DNA from: Megaleporinus macrocephalus
Taxonomy: Eukaryota; Chordata; Actinopteri; Characiformes; Anostomidae
Length of the DNA: 64,000 nt
Direction: 5' to 3'
Assembly (NCBI GenBank): GCA_021613375.1
Contig: CM038725.1
Span: forward strand, 13,881,089 to 13,945,088
Shown here: positions 23,632 to 35,210 of the stretch, piece after piece
Layout: every line of letters starts with the position of its first letter
Position numbering within the stretch: position 1 is the first letter of the stretch
Notes under the pieces: generated by a model
What the model saw: only the letters and a program-made list of their open reading frames with translations
Told to the model about the DNA's origin: nothing
The model's database searches: none
Program-made: the position numbers and the translations under genes

Positions 23632-26395
23632 CGGTGGTGTAGAGGTTAGTACGGTGGTGTAGTGGTTTGTATGGTGGTGTAGAGGTTAGTATGGTGGTGT
23701 AGAGGTTAGCACGGTGGTGTAGTGGTTAGTATGGTGGTGTAGTGGTTAGTATGGTGGTGTAGTGGTTAGTATGGTGGTGTAGAGGTTAGCACGGTGGTGT
23801 AGTGGTTAGTATGGTGGTGTAGTGGTTAGTACGGTGGTGTAGTGGTTAGTATGGTGGTGTAGTGGTTAGTACGGTGGTGTAGTGGTTAGTATGGTGGTGT
23901 AGTGGTTAGTATGGTAGTGTAGTGGTTAGTATGGTGGTGTAGTGGTTAGTATGGTGGTGTAGTGGTTAGTATGGTGGTGTAGAGGTTAGCACGGTGGTGT
24001 AGTGGTTAGTATGGTAGTGTAGTGGTTAGTATGGTGGTGTAGTGGTTAGTATGGTGGTGTAGAGGTTAGTATGGTGGTGTAGTGGTTAGTATGGTGGTGT
24101 TGTGGTTAGTATGGTGGTGTAGTGGTTAGTACGGTGGTGTAGAGGTTAGTATCGTGGTGTAGTGGTTAGTATGGTGGTGTAGTGGTTAGTATGGTGGTGT
24201 AGTGGTTAGTATCGTGGTGTAGTGGTTAGTATGGTGGTGTAGTGGTTAGTATGGTGGTGTAGTGGTTAGTATGGTGGTGTAGTGGTTAGTATCGTGGTGT
24301 AGAGGTTAGTATGGTGGTGTAGTGGTTAGTATGGTGGTGTTGTGGTTAGTATGGTGGTGTAGTGGTTAGTATGGTGGTGTAGTGGTTAGTATCGTGGTGT
24401 AGAGGTTAGTATGGTGGTGTAGTGGTTAGTATGGTGGTGTAGTGGTTAGTATGGTGGTGTAGTGGTTAGTATCGTGGTGTAGTGGTTAGTATGGTGGTGT
24501 AGTGGTTAGTATGGTGATGTAGTGGTTAGTATCGTGGTGTAGTGGTTAGTACAGTGGTGTAGTGGTTAGTACGGTGGTGTAGTGGTTAGTACGGTGGTGT
24601 AGTGGTTAGTACTGTGGTGTAGTGGTTAGTATGGTGGTGTAGTGGTTAGTACGGTGGTGTAGTGGTTAGTATGGTGGTGTAGTGGTTAGTATCGTGGTGT
24701 AGTGGTTAGTACGGTGGTGTAGTGGTTAGTATGGTGGTGTAGAGGTTAGTATGGTGGTGTAGTGGTTAGTACTGTGGTGTAGTGGTTAGTATGGTGGTGT
24801 AGTGGTTAGTATCGTGGTGTAGTGGTTAGTACGGTGGTGTAGTGGTTAGTATGGTGGTGTAGTGGTTAGTATGGTGGTGTAGTGGTTAGTATGGTGGTTT
24901 AGTGGTTAGTACTGTGGTGTAGTGGTTAGTATGGTGGTGTAGAGGTTAGTATGGTGGTGTAGTGGTTAGTATGGTGGTGTAGTGGTTAGTATGGTGGTGT
25001 AGAGGTTAGCACGGTGGTGTAGTGGTTAGTATGGTGGTGTAGTGGTTAGTATCGTGGTGTAGAGGTTAGTATGGTGGTGTAGTGGTTAGTATGGTGGTGT
25101 AGTGGTTAGTATCGTGGTGTAGTGGTTAGTACGGTGGTGTAGTGGTTAGTATGGTGGTGTAGTGGTTAGTATGGTGGTGTAGTGGTTAGTACTGTGGTGT
25201 AGTGGTTAGTATGGTGGTGTAGTGGTTAGTATGGTGGTGTAGTGGTTAGTACGGTGGTGTAGTGGTTAGTACGGTGGTGTAGTGGTTAGTACGGTGGTGT
25301 AGTGGTTAGTATGGTGGTGTAGTGGTTAGTATCGTGGTGTAGTGGTTAGTACGGTGGTGTAGTGGTTAGTATCGTGGTGTAGTGGTTAGTATGGTGGTGT
25401 AGTGGTTAGTATGGTGGTGTAGTGGTTAGTACTGTGGTGTAGTGGTTAGTATGGTGGTGTAGTGGTTAGTATCGTGGTGTAGAGGTTAGTATGGTGGTGT
25501 AGTGGTTAGTATGGTGGTGTAGTGGTTAGTATGGTGATGTAGTGGTTAGTATGGTGGTGTAGAGGTTAGTATGGTGGTGTAGTGGTTAGTATGGTGATGT
25601 AGTGGTTAGTATCGTGGTGTAGTGGTTAGTACGGTGGTGTAGTGGTTAGTACGGTGGTGTAGTGGTTAGTACGGTGGTGTAGTGGTTAGTATCGTGGTGT
25701 AGTGGTTAGTACGGTGGTGTAGTGGTTAGTACGGTGGTGTAGTGGTTAGTATGGTGGTGTAGTGGTTAGTATGGTGGTGTAGTGGTTAGTATGGTGATGT
25801 AGTGGTTAGTATCGTGGTGTAGTGGTTAGTACGGTGGTGTAGTGGTTAGTATGGTTGTGTACTGGTTAGTATGGTGGTGTAGTGGTTAGTATGGTGGTGT
25901 AGTGGTTAGTATGGTGATGTAGTGGTTAGTATGGTGGTGTAGAGGTTAGTATGGTGGTGTAGTGGTTAGTATGGTGGTGTAGTGGTTAGTATGGTGATGT
26001 AGTGGTTAGTATCGTGGTGTAGTGGTTAGTACGGTGGTGTAGTGGTTAGTATGGTTGTGTACTGGTTAGTATGGTGGTGTAGTGGTTAGTATGGTGGTGT
26101 AGTGGTTAGTATCGTGGTGTAGAGGTTAGTATGGTGGTGTAGTGGTTAGTATGGTGGTGTAGTGGTTAGTATGGTGGTGTAGTGGTTAGTATGGTGGTGT
26201 AGTGGTTAGTATGGTGATGTAGTGGTTAGTATGGTGGTGTAGAGGTTAGTATGGTGGTGTAGTGGTTAGTATGGTGGTGTAGTGGTTAGTATGGTGATGT
26301 AGTGGTTAGTATCGTGGTGTAGTGGTTAGTACGGTGGTGTAGTGGTTAGTATGGTTGTGTACTGGTTAATATGGTGGTGTAGTGGTTAGCACTGT
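23632..26395 (+). repeat. 20-bp minisatellite, about 138 copies
   Basis: The unit is AGTGGTTAGTATGGTGGTGT in strict 20-bp register for 2.76 kb. Variants are limited (ACGG, ATCG, ACTG, GAGG for GTGG, GTGATGT). It is the A-box head of the adjoining tRNA-like repeat at 26376 repeated in tandem. Larger blocks of identical variant order recur, e.g. around 25860-26060 and 26160-26390, which points to higher-order duplication. Confidence 0.97.
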
Positions 26396-26612
26396 AGCCT
26401 CACAACAGGACGATCCACGTTCGATTCCTGGTCCGGGCCGTTCTGTGTGGAGTGTGCATGTTCTCCCCGTGCTTGAGTGGGTTTCCTCCAGGTACTCCGG
26501 TTTCCTCCCACAGTCCAAACACATGCAGTCAGTTAATCGGTCTCTCTAAATTGCCCGTAGGTGTGAGTGCGTGAGTGAATGTTGGCCATGTGATGGACTG
26601 GCAAACTGTCCA
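26376..26612 (+). mobile_element. Forward arm: tRNA-derived repeat unit
   Basis: Contains A box, B box, then GTGTGGAGTGTGCATGTTCT and CCGGTTTCCTCCCACAGTCC, the body of the fish repeat. It is not a functional tRNA: no acceptor stem or cloverleaf can be formed. Confidence 0.75.
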
Positions 26613-26689
26613 GTGGCGCTTAATCACACTAGTCAGGGTCACGGGTGGGCTGGAGCCAATCCCAGCATCATCGGGTGAAGGCAGGGTAC

Positions 26690-26902
26690 ACCGTGGACAG
26701 GTCGCCAGTCCATCACATAGCCAACACACACTCACCGAGTGTGAACGATCTACCTAACATGCTTTGGACTGTTGGAGTTAACCAGAGTACCTGGAGGAAA
26801 CCCACTCAAGCACGGGGATAACATGCTAACTCCACACAGAACAGGAATCAAGCCTGGATCATCTTGCTGTGAGGTGATATCCACTACGCCACCGTGCCGA
26901 CA
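26690..26902 (-). mobile_element. Inverted arm of the same tRNA-derived repeat
   Basis: Reverse complement of the forward arm (CCTGGAGGAAACCCACTCAA ... ACTCCACACAGAACAGG ... CCACCGTGCCG). With the forward arm it would form a long hairpin with a spacer of about 80 bp. Confidence 0.75.
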
Positions 26903-27860
26903 TTTAGAGTAACATCATTTTCATAATTAGTTCTGGTCACTGCAGCGCTCTGACTGTTATTTGATATTAAAGGACACTGTCAGGCCTCTAGGAATAATAA
27001 AGCTAATGAGTGATTCAGCAGAAGCTCATTATGCATTATGAATCTCTTCAGCTTACATGTATCAGATAGACAGCACTGAAACTGCTAATGTGTTGCTTTA
27101 TGTTTGGATGAGCGAGTGCAGCCAGCGAGGGGAACCGGCAGCTGTACATCTGTGCGTCCGCTGTTAGAGGCAGCGTATTCGAGCTAGCACTGGCAGCAGT
27201 ACTTTCAGACTGTTATCTTAAGTACACTTGTGTAGTCATTGGCACAAGTCCTCAGTTGTGAAGTGTTTGATAAACAGCACAGGGGCCTTTATTTCACAAT
27301 GAAAATAGAATAACAAGGAGTGTGTATAGTAGTACATATTATTGACACACCATGACCCTCAAACACTGTTCCTCAAATACAAAACCAGGGGCAGTAAAAT
27401 CAGCTGAAAATTAGCATCCCAGGCTGTTAGAATCTCTTATACTCTTCCCATGGCCGAGCATGCTTAATATTAAATAGACTTAATTAAGGCTAAAACTGGT
27501 TTCCTATTCACAAGCTTCTTCATCAAATGTTTCATTCCACCTTAAATGCTACAGCTTGTCCAGACATCAGAATGTAACTGCAGCACCATTTAAGGTGGAG
27601 CAGAAAATGTGCAAATCAAGATGGAGAACTGGGAGCCAACTTCAGCTTCCACTGTCTGGACTACTTTAAAGTTGCTCTGCACAGGTTTCTTAAACCTTGG
27701 ACAATATCGAGCAGCTTCAGTTAGAGTTTGACGTTTAAGAGACTGGAGAGAGAAACCTCTATTAGCATCACAGCCCCAACAGGAACACGTAAGTAGCAGC
27801 CATGCTGTGTGAGTTTATCACTGCTTGCCAGTTGAAGCAGATCATCTTAAACTGAAATTC
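26903..27860. other. Intergenic, no recognised feature
   Basis: No coding or repeat family signal was recognised. Confidence 0.45.
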
Positions 27861-28107
27861 AATTACATTCAACTTTATTGTGATTATAGCAACACAGGCT
27901 ACACAGTATAGCGAAACACTGTCAAGCTACTTCTTCAGTGCAGTACTCAGTTAAAGTTACAGTTAAAATAAAAGTTATAAAAAGAGATAAATAAGCAATA
28001 GTGCAAATATAAACACAATACTAAAGGCAAATACATGGGACAATATTTGCAAAGCCAGTACGTACAACAACTTTAATTTACTTTGTGTCACAAACCTTAA
28101 ATAATAA

Positions 28108-28151
<44 letters not shown>

Positions 28152-28215
28152 CATTTTATTTATATAGCGCTTTTCAAGAAACTCAAAGACGCTTTACAAA
28201 CAACTAATAGTTTTT
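27860..28215. repeat. Dispersed-repeat ends and (AAT)n microsatellite
   Basis: ATTCAACTTTATTGTGATTA (27868 onward) and TTTATTTATATAGCGCTTTT (28157 onward) are typical 3' tails of fish dispersed repeats by memory. Between them lies an (AAT)n run at 28100-28150. Confidence 0.5.
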
Positions 28216-29691
28216 ACGGTCTAGCCTATTATACAGAAGTGAACACACACTAAAACAACAAAAAGGAGCTTAGATGAATTATGGGTTGATAAACAATACA
28301 GGGATTTTTTCAGTTATATTATCCTAATTTCTTTGGTTACTCTTTCTGTACGTTTTGACAGAGATGCAGTTCTTTTTAAATAAAAGCTAATATTTATTAA
28401 TTAGTTAAAATATTACAGTTAACAAAGTAAGATAGTGAGGACAGACAGTTTGTTTGTAATCAAACCAAGAAACAATAAAATAAAATGAAATTAAATTAAA
28501 TAAACACCTCATGCTCAATAACAAATGGTACTCCTCATCATAATGTTCATGTGTGGTAAGAAGAGAAGAGGAAAGAGAAAATGAAATAAGAGAAAGATAT
28601 AATATAAAATAAAATGTGATACAATGGAAACTCTATTGTAAAGACATTATCTGACTAGAACAGCTGTGTTGTTTTGGTGATGGGCTATGAATGTACGTGT
28701 AGTGTGCTTGACTGTGGGGGTTAGGTGGGGTTTCAATTTAAAGAGCAGTAGGCGGGACAAGTCTTTTCACCAGGGCTGATATTGGCTGAGTCTGAACACC
28801 AGGTGTCAGAAGAGGCCTATCTGAAACGCGTTACTGATGTTTGCAGCCTTGCTTTTGGGTCTAGAGCTCATCACTGATTCATGCATACAGTTCTCTCCTC
28901 CACATGTTTTGAGCTGGTCTTAAATCTTGTCTTTTGGACCACGTCTACCGTATCCAAACCACGCTTTTCTATTTTTTCCCCAGATTTACATTATTTTAAA
29001 ACAGAAGCTGCTCTTTACATGCTGTGAAAGGTTCATGGTGACTGAACCAACAGACGTGGACCAAAATGGCATGGAACGAAATCTCATTGCGTTTATTTAT
29101 ATTGAAGGTTAAGCAGATGCTTGCCTTCGACTCAGTTACCGTTTTGAAGATGCAATTTCTGGCAACTGAAACAATATAACGTCTAAAATACGGAGCACTT
29201 ATATATTTATTTTGCTAATAACATTAACATTTATCATAATATAGCACTGATACTTCAATGTAAAGCCTATCCAAACCAACGAACACCAAGACAATACATG
29301 AACTCAAACTGATCTCATGACTGTAGGAGGGAGGAGAGCTCTAAGAACTTAGGCTGGAGGCTGGAGATCTGGACGTCTTCTGCTTTGAGCTTGGAAGCCC
29401 CTCTTGATGAACAGAGATAGGATTGAGAAACAGTGCAAAGATCACAGGAAAGTAAAGGTAGAAGGTCAGGTGGAAATGTATTGGACATTTAGATGTAAGG
29501 AGGAGGAGCTTCAGGCCTAGTCTTTATCCTTCAGATACTTCAGAGCTCCATTTGTCACACACTTCCATAAACTGATGGAAGTATATTTACAATAAAAATG
29601 TTTTAGCATTAGTCAATGCAGTATTTTGAGAATTTGCACTGCAAAAAATTACATCCCTTCTAGTAAAGTCGCCTTAAATGTAGTGAATATA
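28216..29691. other. Intergenic, no gene
   Basis: A-rich DNA with no supportable coding region. Confidence 0.45.
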
Positions 29692-29840
29692 TTGTCACTG
29701 TCTAAAGAAAAACATGTATTTCTATTTTTGGTGATTTCTTTTCAACAACAAAAAACATTTATGATAAATGGACCAACGGAAATGCTCCAAAATAACTTAG
29801 AAATAGCTGGTTCCACTGACTTACATGAAAAATGACAATT
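29692..29840. mobile_element. MITE family A copy (inverted, right end lost)
   Basis: Starts GTCACTGTCTAAAGAAAAAC. Carries AAATGGACCAACGGAAATGC and GGTTCCACTGACTTACAT, the inverse of blocks in the 40978 copy. Confidence 0.65.
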
Positions 29841-30068
29841 TGCAATTTTTTTCTGTGTACAGTGAAGATATGTAACACTTCTCAAGATGAGCCTTACGCA
29901 GCTTGTTTTTAGACACTGGCCTCTATCTTCTCTTGTTTTAAGACATCATGCTTGAAATAAGCTGCAAATGAAATCATTTCCCAAGAAAATATGACTTAAA
30001 ACAAGTTGAAATGTTTAGAAACGGTATGAAAAAAATCATAAAACCTTACTGTAATCAGAAACATTAAT

Positions 30069-30590
30069 ATACAATAGTGTACACAAGGTTTGGGCACTTG
30101 GAGACATTATTTTATTTAAACAGCTATTTTTCCAGACAGGAAGCTTTTTATGTGCTCAATAAAACACTTTATTATTTAAATATACAAGCAGTATTAATAC
30201 AGTAAGTAGTGTTTTTATCTAACCCTTTCCAAGCTTCTCCTTGTGAAAACAACCCAGTATTATTTACAGTTCTCATCTAATACCTGCTTTAACTGCTCAG
30301 AACTTCATTAAATCAAGCTAAATCAAGATTGCTGCTGAATGAACAGAATACATTCATACAATGTCTGGGGCATCCAGGAGAAATCTGGAACTACACTTTG
30401 GTCTTCAAACTGGAGCTCAAGATATGATCCACTTCTTTCAGAATAAAATATTGATGCTACTTTGTATTGTATTTATGATTGTTTACATCTATTCTAACGA
30501 TATATGATGTTCTTACTGGTGAAAATAAACGTATTGCTAAAATTAAGGCTTTTAAACAATCAACTTAAGACTTTTCACAGTAGTGTATAT
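30069..30590. mobile_element. Probable Tc1-like MITE
   Basis: The left end is AATAGTGTACACAAGGTTTG (GGCAC follows) and the right end is GACTTTTCACAGTAGTGTAT. The inverted match is limited to about 12-15 bases (ATACACTA type). It has no open frame. Confidence 0.45.
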
Positions 30591-31185
30591 ATCCTACATG
30601 TACAGTTCTGTAAAAAACAATTAACAAAATGCCGAGTCTTCTACACGGCTAGTTTGGTGGTAAATTCTTGCTGGTCTTTGGCGTCTCATTTTCAGGGCTT
30701 AATAAGTTATTATGCAGTGAGCTGTGGCCAGCGAACGCAGCTGGCCACGGAACAATGCAAGCGCAGAACCCTCTCCATCTGTGTTTCTCCCCATCCTGCC
30801 AAAGTCAATCCAACTTGATACATCATGACTCCCAATCATTGGAATGCAACTTTGCCTTTTGCAGCAGAGGCCTTGGCAGAGAACTTGATGAGATAACCAT
30901 GTGGAAGTGGAGCTATAGTAGCAATTACAGTAATATTCCGTCTAGCTAAAGAGTGCACTCAAACAATGTGAGGTTTTAGTTGATTCATAATTCAGCGCCA
31001 CTGCTCGCTCCTCAGCGTCTTTACACCTAATCATTTCGCTCTCTTGTTTGGCGTGTGAGGAAAAACAGGTCATTAAAGCAAAGGTCTTTAACCAGAACTG
31101 ATAGAACTGAAAGAAATCTGTTCTGAAACCCATAAAAAGGAAATGGGGGTTCACGTATTTCACATAGTATTAGGCCTGGTTTGTG

Positions 31186-31676
31186 AATGACCATCAAAAT
31201 AGATTGTAAAGCTGTTATTCTGAGGTCAGATTGGTACATAACGTGTAGCTTTAAACACCACTAAGCTTTTTCACTTATTATTATCCAAGCCTCATAAAAT
31301 AAACGAGCTGGTTGCATTGTCTTGTCTTGCAATTGGAATTAAATCAAGACTGGCACCAGTCTGATACCAGGTAGCAGTAATGCGGCTGATATCAGCATAA
31401 ATTCCTGTATCAGATATCCAGCGAAGAGAGAAAAAAATCCAGGGAAAGAGGAATGTATCTGATTCAGTCCTGTAATGAATCTGATCCTGAAATAGCACAC
31501 TCACTCGTGTTGCGTGATGTGTTGTTGTTGGCTGTGTAGTTCTTCAGCACGATAGTCAACTTTTAGATGCTCATAATAAGTGAAGGGCTTCAATTAAAAC
31601 GCTTAGTGGTGTTTAAAGCTACACGTTATGTACCGATCTGACCTCAAAATAACAGCTTTACCATCTACTATGATGA
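31186..31676. mobile_element. Fold-back MITE with about 90-bp inverted arms
   Basis: The arm 31200-31280 (GGTCAGATTGGTACATAACG, then TGTAGCTTTAAACACCACTA) is inverted at about 31595-31672 with few changes. The interior, about 310 bp, has no coding frame. Confidence 0.8.
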
Positions 31677-31849
31677 TCACTCGCTGATGTCTCTGTCAAT
31701 GGCACTCCATGCCTGGAAACATACTGTGTAATTTTGGAGGAGCAGGAAAAAGACCTTTCATGAAAACAGAGAAGAAGTTTTGGCAGTTCCTGAAATAAAT
31801 TGGTTCTATACTAACTTCTAGTGTTTGATATCCACATTTAGCTCCAGCG

Positions 31850-31913
31850 GATGGATGGATGGACAAACAGAGGGATGGATGGATGGATGGATGGATGGAT
31901 GGATGGATGGATG

Positions 31914-31994
<81 letters not shown>

Positions 31995-32131
31995 TAAGTA
32001 TTTATCTATCTCTCTATGTATAAGATCTATTAGATAGATGTCCCTGTATTGATAGATAGATAGATAGATAGATAGATAGTATTTATCTATCTCTCTATGT
32101 ATAAGATCTATTAGATAGATGTCCTTGTATT

Positions 32132-32200
<69 letters not shown>

Positions 32201-32201
32201 T
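31850..32201. repeat. Compound (GGAT)n / (GATA)n microsatellite with internal duplication
   Basis: GGAT repeats pass into GATA repeats. A non-GATA segment (TATTTATCTATCTCTCTATG ... AGATGTCC) of about 62 bp occurs twice, at about 31998 and 32079, separated by GATA units. Confidence 0.95.
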
Positions 32202-33357
32202 CTCTTTATGTCACCATGTCACACAGCAATGACTATGGGTCTTTAGCTAGCTATAAGAAGAGACTAGCTCTCTATTCCCAGTGTGGACCTCATTGCAGAG
32301 GCTGTAAAAAGACCAAAGAAGGCACTGTCAGTGGAAGCGAGACCAGAGACCTGGCTTTACTCCATGCTGCATCCAGTGTACATCCAGCGCCTTCCGCTTG
32401 CCAAAACTTATCTAACCTCGGTCCCATTCAGGCTAGCATGAAAAGTTATTTCTTCATCTCGCACCAAAAGTTTGGTCAGTCTTTGTCAATCTCATGCCAA
32501 GTAAGCCTTGAGAGTTTGATATCTCCTGTAAGTTGACATGGTTTGAATTGGTTGTGAACTGTTTGTGAATCCGACTCTTGCCTTTACATTACACTATACA
32601 TTACACTAGTGATTTTGGTTATTTATTGAATTGCATGCACGCAAAGGGGAGCTAGATTCTTGATTCCTTCAGCTCATCAACAAATGCATGTGTACAGCTG
32701 TCAGTGAAGAGTATTTGTATATATGACAGTGGTGTAAAATGGAATTACACTCTACAAATGTAGGGGGAGCTTCAGAGCAAAAAACCCAATTTTCACATAG
32801 ACCTGCTTTAAAGAAGAATTATTGCACCGATTTTGGTCGAGACTCAAGATTTCAGTATTAGTGTCGGCAAGGTGGTATCTAAAATTAAAGTTAGCAGTGG
32901 AGAACCCTCGAAGCCTTCTGTACAAAATCATACCATGTCAATAAATAATTATCTAATATAATCATCATTGTTGTGGGTAAACGTTGCACTCTGTTTTTGT
33001 TGGACCCAAAGGTATCCAGCATAAGATCCAATTAGAGTTTATTTTCTCTGTGGTATCTAAATAGATACAGCCAAGTATTAGGACTCCAGGTGCTGAAAGC
33101 CTAATGCATCAGATCAAAGATATGATTTGTCTTGCAGACATGTTTTGCTATATTCCTTGAAATCCTCATTTCATTAAAGTAGCAATCAGCTCTGAAAGGC
33201 AAAGGATCGTCTGTATCAGTCACAGGACTGTAAAAACCCCGTTCAGTCATTTCACAAAATCTTTGAATGGCTGACCTGCCTGTCCACCCCCCTCCCTCAT
33301 CCAGCCCACATCCAGCACATGCGTTGCACATGCACTCATTTGCGCATGTGCAGAGAC
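32202..33357. other. Intergenic, no gene
   Basis: The open frame at 32216-32536 has no recognisable domain, start context or splice support. Nothing else was recognised. Confidence 0.45.
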
Positions 33358-33400
33358 TCCACACACACAAACACACGCAAACACACACACAAACACAAGT
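33358..33400. repeat. (CA)n-rich microsatellite
   Basis: Interrupted ACACAC run. Confidence 0.85.
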
Positions 33401-33639
33401 GCTGCTGAAAGCTGGAGGAATGGTAGAGAAACTTACAACCGCTTACACTGCTTAACAAACAAAGAAAAGAAATAGCCAGAAAACACTCCCAACTCAAAGA
33501 GGCTGGATTAAGCCAGTTGGAAAACCATAGTAAACATCAGAGTCGCTGTCCAGAGGCAGAGGAGCCCGAGAGCACAGAAAGGCCAGGAAAGTGATGAGAC
33601 ATGAGGGAGGTGGATGGTGTTGTAAACGGTCTCTCCAAC

Positions 33640-33737
33640 TCTCTCTCTCTCTCTCTCTCTGTGACTAGTCAAACTGTGCATGTTCATGTGTTTTCGTTTT
33701 TTTGGTTGTTTTTTTTTTTTTTTTGGGGGGGGGGGTT
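33640..33737. repeat. (CT)n, poly-T and poly-G tracts
   Basis: A CT run at 33640-33661, then T and G homopolymers at about 33707-33736. Confidence 0.85.
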
Positions 33738-34096
33738 AGAAGGTGGGCTGAAAGCAGGTATTTTTTTCACAATATCGCCAAATCTAGCTACTAATTTGGA
33801 ACTGACTGTGAAATCAGTCAATCACATTTGGATTTCCAACAGCAGTGTCCGCTTTAATCAGACAAAAACATCTTTTTAGGCCTCCTGATAGTTCTACATA
33901 TGCCACTGACTGTGAGAAATGGAAAACAACAGCAACATTCATCATATAGGAGCATTTGTGGTACATCTGTTTCCCTGTATACTTTGTTAGACCCCGTTTG
34001 TCCGTTTACCTTAGTGATCACGACCCCCACAGGACCACCACAGGGCAGGTACCATAAGGGAGGTGGGTCATCCTTAGCATTACAGTACCACTGATG

Positions 34097-34799
34097 TTCA
34101 CCTAACACCAACCAGTTCACCTGAAACCAACCAGTTCACCTGAAACCAACCAGTTCACCTGACACTTACCAGTTCTGACACCAACCAGTTCACCTGAAAC
34201 CAACCAGTTCACCGACACTAACCAGTTCTTCTGATACTAACCAGTTCTCCTGACACCAACCAGTTCTCCTGACACTAACCAGTTCTGACACCAACCAGTT
34301 CTCCTGACACCAACCAGTTCTCCTGACACCAACCAGTTCACCTGACACCAACCAGTTCTCCTGACACCAATCAGTTCCCCTGACACCAACCAGTATTCCT
34401 GACACCAACCAGTTCTCCTGACACCAATCAGTTCCCCTGACACCAACCAGTATTCCTGACACCAACCAGTTCTCCTGACACCAACCAGTTCTCCTGACAC
34501 CAACCAGTTCTCCTGACACCAATCAGTTCCCCTGACACCAACCAGTTCTCCTGACACCAACCAGTTCTCCTGACACCAACCAGTTCACCTGACACCAACC
34601 AGTTCTCCTGACACCAATCAGTTCCCCTGACACCAACCAGTATTCCTGACACCAACCAGTTCTCCTGACACCAATCAGTTCCCCTGACACCAACCAGTAT
34701 TCCTGACACCAACCAGTATTCCTGACACCAACCAGTTCTCCTGACACCAATCAGTTCCCCTGACACCAACCAGTATTCCTGACACCAACCAGTTCTCCT
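34097..34799. repeat. 19-bp minisatellite, about 37 copies
   Basis: The unit is CTGACACCAACCAGTTCTC with variants CAGTATTC and CAATCAGTTCCC. Because 19 is not a multiple of 3, the minus strand translates in each frame as a 19-residue periodic pattern (ENWLVSGELVGVRRTGWCQ). These frames are products of the repeat, not genes. The array butts against a dispersed repeat starting at about 34806. Confidence 0.95.
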
Positions 34800-34805
34800 C
34801 TTAAT

Positions 34806-35210
34806 TTTTGTCTTCTGCTACACCTTCAACTGCACCACCGTCTCATCCACATACCAGCACTGAGATATGACGGCACTGTTTCAGTTCACTCCCACTTTCC
34901 ACAAAGACTAAGTGAGAGACTGCCTCAGTCAGAGACTGCCTCTACCTGTGCATCCATCCAGTCTTCAAACAGAGATTCTCTCAGCTTTTATTCTAAACTT
35001 GGCTTAATAAACTGTAAATACCTTATGACCAGAGGAGCACAGGTCTACCTTAGGGAGTCTTGGTTCCTCCCAAGGTTTCTACCTCCAGTCTTGGCCTCTG
35101 GCTTGCTCACTGGGGGGTGTATGTTGTAACTGTATGTTTTCAAACCTCTGTAAAGCTGCTTGGTGACAACCCTGTTGTAAAAAGTTCTATACAATTAAAG
35201 TAAATAACGC
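34806..35210. mobile_element. Dispersed repeat fragment
   Basis: TTGGTTCCTCCCAAGGTTTC, TAAAGCTGCTTGGTGACAAC and TTGTAAAAAGTTCTATACAA are words I recall from the 3' half of a widespread teleost repeat. There is no intact frame. Family assignment is not attempted. Confidence 0.55.

Larger units (their letters stand above)
23626..26902. mobile_element. tRNA-head repeat (DANA/mermaid-like) expanded into a minisatellite with fold-back end
   Basis: The block opens GCGGCACGGTGGTGTAGAGG and closes with its inverse (CCACTACGCCACCGTGCCG), so its two ends are inverted. The interior is the 20-bp array (23632-26395), then one full-length forward unit with A box (GGTGTAGTGGTTAGCAC) and B box (GTTCGATTCC), then an inverted copy. 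I recall the unit as a common fish tRNA-derived repeat; the exact family name is unverified. Confidence 0.7.

Noticed and set aside
26380..26430. Possible tRNA gene (A and B boxes present)
   Set aside because: No cloverleaf or acceptor stem; the sequence continues as a dispersed fish repeat.
32216..32536. 106-residue plus-strand open frame after the GATA array
   Set aside because: No recognisable family and no supporting context; no homologous fragment elsewhere in the window.
34190..34769. Four long minus-strand open frames with WLVSGELVGVRRTGWCQ-type repeats
   Set aside because: They are translations of a 19-bp minisatellite in different frames. Periodicity and mutual overlap explain them fully.
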